8,124 nucleotides of DNA from an uncultured Bacteroidales bacterium (lineage in GTDB: Bacteria; Bacteroidota; Bacteroidia; Bacteroidales; UBA932), in NCBI GenBank assembly GCA_946627685.1, contig CAMOVV010000042.1, positions 1-8,124 on the forward strand. Reading direction: 5' to 3'. The notes below the pieces were generated by a model. That model made no database searches. It was not told the origin of the DNA and was given only the letters and a program-made list of their open reading frames with translations. How positions within the stretch are numbered: position 1 is the stretch's first letter; every line of letters starts with the position of its first letter. The position numbers and the translations under genes were made by a program. Below, one piece after another: positions 6,512-8,124 of this stretch.

Positions 6512-7882
6512 CTATCTGAACAGTCCGCGGACGAGGGCTGGGATGTCGGCAACCTTCACGACTTCAATGCCTTCGGGTTTGGAGCCGAGGGTTGTGAAAG
6601 ATGAAATGTAGATTTTCCTGAAGCCGAGACGGGCGGATTCGCTGATGCGGCGGTCGGCCTGCGAGACGGGGCGGATTTCTCCGCTCAGGCCCACCTCTCC
6701 GGCGAAGCAGATATCGGACGGCAGGGCGAAGTCGAAGGATGAGGAGAGGACGGACGCCACCACAGCAAGGTCGCAGGCCGGGTCGGAAATCCTCAGGCCT
6801 CCGGCCATGTTGAGGAAGACGTCCTTGGCTCCGAGTTTGAAGCCCGCCCTCTTTTCCAGCACGGCCAGCAGCATGTTGAGCCTCCTGACGTCGAAGCCCG
6901 TGGCCGACCTCTGCGCAGTGCCGTAAACGGCTGAACTGACGAGGGCCTGCACCTCGAACATGAAGGGACGGTTGCCGTCGAGCATGGCGGCTACGGCGGT
7001 GCCGCTGAGACTCTGGTCGTGCATGGGAATCAGAAGCTCGGAAGGGTTGCTGACCTCCCTAAGACCCGTCCCGGTCATTTCGAAGACGGCCAGCTCGGAG
7101 GTCGAGCCGAACCTGTTCTTTATGCTTCTCAATATCCTGTAAGCCCCCCTGTTGTCCCCCTCGAACTGCAGGACGACATCCACGATATGCTCCAGTATCT
7201 TCGGCCCCGCGATATAGCCGTCCTTGGTTATATGGCCTATCAGAATCACGGGGATTCCGCTCTCCTTTGCAAACCGCAGCAGCATCGCGGCCACCTCCTT
7301 TATCTGCGACACCGAGCCCGGGGAACTTTCCACCGTCTCGGTGAACATTGTCTGCACGGAGTCGACTATCATCAGGTCCGGCATTATTTCAGTTGCCTCT
7401 CTTATGACGGATTCTATCTGGGTTTCGCAGAAAATCAGGGTATTTGAGCCGTCTTCTTCCGGGCCGCAGGGCGACAGGCGCTCCGCACGCATTTTGACCT
7501 GGCGGTCGCTTTCCTCCCCCGTGACATACAGGGTTTTAAGCCCTGAATTGAGAGGAATCTGCAGGCTGAGGGTGGATTTACCGATACCGGGTTCTCCACC
7601 GATCAATACCAGGGATCCGGGTACGATGCCGCCTCCGAGAAGGCGGTCCACTTCCGGCATTCCTAGAGATACACGGGTCTCTTTGCTCCGGTCTATTTCC
7701 TTAAGCATCACCGGTTTGCGCTCGGTCACTGTCTGCCTTGCCGCCCCCTTCGCACCCGATGATTTCTTCTCCACAGGGGCCTCCACCATGGTATTCCACT
7801 CTCCGCAGGCAGGGCATCGGCCCATCCATTTCGGAGATTCATTGCCGCAACTGGTGCAGTACCACAAACTCTTCGCTGCCAT
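6512..7882 (-). CDS. radA: DNA repair protein RadA
   Basis: RadA is a RecA-like ATPase and helicase that processes recombination intermediates by promoting branch migration. From the ATG at 7882 the product has 456 residues, normal for the family. The N-terminal C4 zinc finger uses Cys9, Cys12, Cys23 and Cys26. The ATPase core shows Walker A GEPGIGKST (96-104), the TGEES motif (121-125) and Walker B LMIVDSVQT (170-178), followed by the RadA-specific KNRFG (255-259). The remainder forms the Lon-protease-like domain, with GEVGLSGEIRPV near the end. The frame stays open upstream to 8032, but the added 50 residues are low in conservation, overlap aroB in another frame, and would push the zinc finger away from the N-terminus, so 7882 is chosen. 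The ATG overlaps the aroB stop by one base (TAATG), suggesting translational coupling. Confidence 0.97.
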   Translation of the reverse strand: MAAKSLWYCTSCGNESPKWMGRCPACGEWNTMVEAPVEKKSSGAKGAARQTVTERKPVMLKEIDRSKETRVSLGMPEVDRLLGGGIVPGSLVLIGGEPGIGKSTLSLQIPLNSGLKTLYVTGEESDRQVKMRAERLSPCGPEEDGSNTLIFCETQIESVIREATEIMPDLMIVDSVQTMFTETVESSPGSVSQIKEVAAMLLRFAKESGIPVILIGHITKDGYIAGPKILEHIVDVVLQFEGDNRGAYRILRSIKNRFGSTSELAVFEMTGTGLREVSNPSELLIPMHDQSLSGTAVAAMLDGNRPFMFEVQALVSSAVYGTAQRSATGFDVRRLNMLLAVLEKRAGFKLGAKDVFLNMAGGLRISDPACDLAVVASVLSSSFDFALPSDICFAGEVGLSGEIRPVSQADRRISESARLGFRKIYISSFTTLGSKPEGIEVVKVADIPALVRGLFR

Positions 7883-8124
7883 TATATTTCGAATTTTAAT
7901 TTCTTTACCACTACTTTTCCTATACGGACGGGGAGGACCAGGCGTATCTGTCCTGCTTCTGCCTTCTTGTCTTTGAGCATTGCCGGAAGAAGCTCCGCCG
8001 CCGGACAGGGGAGTTCGGTAGGAAGCCCGCATGAACGCAGGTCGGATGCAATGCGCTTCGAAAGGCCGGCCTCTTCTGCAATCCCCAGTTTTTCGGCATA
8101 CCGTGCAGCCTGCACGGTGCCTAT
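7882..8124 (-). CDS. aroB: 3-dehydroquinate synthase, C-terminal part (5' end outside window)
   Basis: About 80 C-terminal residues are present, and the frame runs open through the window edge, so the gene is cut by the window and not truncated in the genome as far as can be seen. The segment matches the end of AroB: a helical part GTVQAARYAEKLGIAEE, then the helices leading to CGLPTELP, and the terminal MLKDKKAEAGQIRLVLPVRIGK stretch in two parts (MLKDKKAEAG, then IRLVLPVRIGK), whose KDKK and VLPxxIG elements are typical. AroB converts DAHP to 3-dehydroquinate, the second step of the shikimate pathway, using NAD and a divalent metal. The catalytic and metal-binding residues lie in the missing part. 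The GTG at 8115 is internal. The TAA stop shares a base with the radA ATG. Confidence 0.87.
   Translation of the reverse strand: MGTVQAARYAEKLGIAEEAGLSKRIASDLRSCGLPTELPCPAAELLPAMLKDKKAEAGQIRLVLPVRIGKVVVKKLKFEI

Noticed and set aside
7224..7976. 250-codon plus-strand open frame opposite radA
   Set aside because: It is rich in Ser, Arg and Pro without domain logic, and lies fully antisense to the motif-complete radA gene and the aroB end.
7883..8032. 50-residue N-terminal extension of RadA
   Set aside because: RadA proteins begin a few residues before the zinc finger; the extension overlaps aroB in another frame and is basic and Pro/Ser-rich without motifs.
1..8124. Search for mobile elements, CRISPR arrays, tRNA or rRNA genes, and defence islands
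   Set aside because: No transposase, integrase, regular repeats, structured RNA gene or defence protein was recognised, and genes cover almost the whole window.

Overview
The window looks like a piece of a chromosome from a Bacteroidota bacterium, most likely of order Bacteroidales. Three things point there. The protein sequences resemble the Bacteroidales forms of RadA, MutL and the YrdC/Sua5 enzyme. None of the gene starts I checked has a convincing Shine-Dalgarno sequence. The one real intergenic gap carries two matches to the Bacteroidota -7 promoter element (TAnnTTTG). By eye the DNA is fairly GC-rich for this phylum, as in Alistipes-like or uncultured Bacteroidales lineages. I cannot place it to genus.

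Layout: positions 1-281 hold the C-terminal end of a TlpA/ResA-like thioredoxin-fold protein (+). It converges on ispF (-, 288-767), which makes isoprenoid precursors by the MEP pathway. A 69-base AT-rich divergent promoter region (768-836) follows. From it reads a tightly packed seven-gene + strand cluster (837-6511): a small tail-anchored membrane protein of unknown function, mutL, a rhomboid protease, a membrane-anchored endonuclease/exonuclease/phosphatase-family protein, an L-threonylcarbamoyladenylate synthase (YrdC/Sua5), rsmE, and a YfcE/MJ0936-type metallophosphoesterase. Gaps are 3, 6, 4, 6, -1 and 2 bases, so a single operon is likely. The cluster meets, with zero bases between stop codons, the opposing pair aroB (partial, 7882-8124) and radA (6512-7882), which overlap by one base.

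Themes: genome maintenance (MutL mismatch repair, RadA recombination and branch migration), RNA modification for translation (t6A in tRNA through YrdC/Sua5, m3U1498 in 16S rRNA through RsmE), membrane proteolysis (rhomboid), and core metabolism (IspF, AroB). This is mainly a housekeeping region. I see no mobile element, CRISPR array, RNA gene, phage or defence system, and no strong evidence of a new biological system. The best leads are a MutL whose C-terminal domain lacks the usual endonuclease metal-binding motifs, the conserved unknown membrane protein heading the mutL cluster, and the back-to-back promoter. No stretch longer than 300 bases is without a gene.
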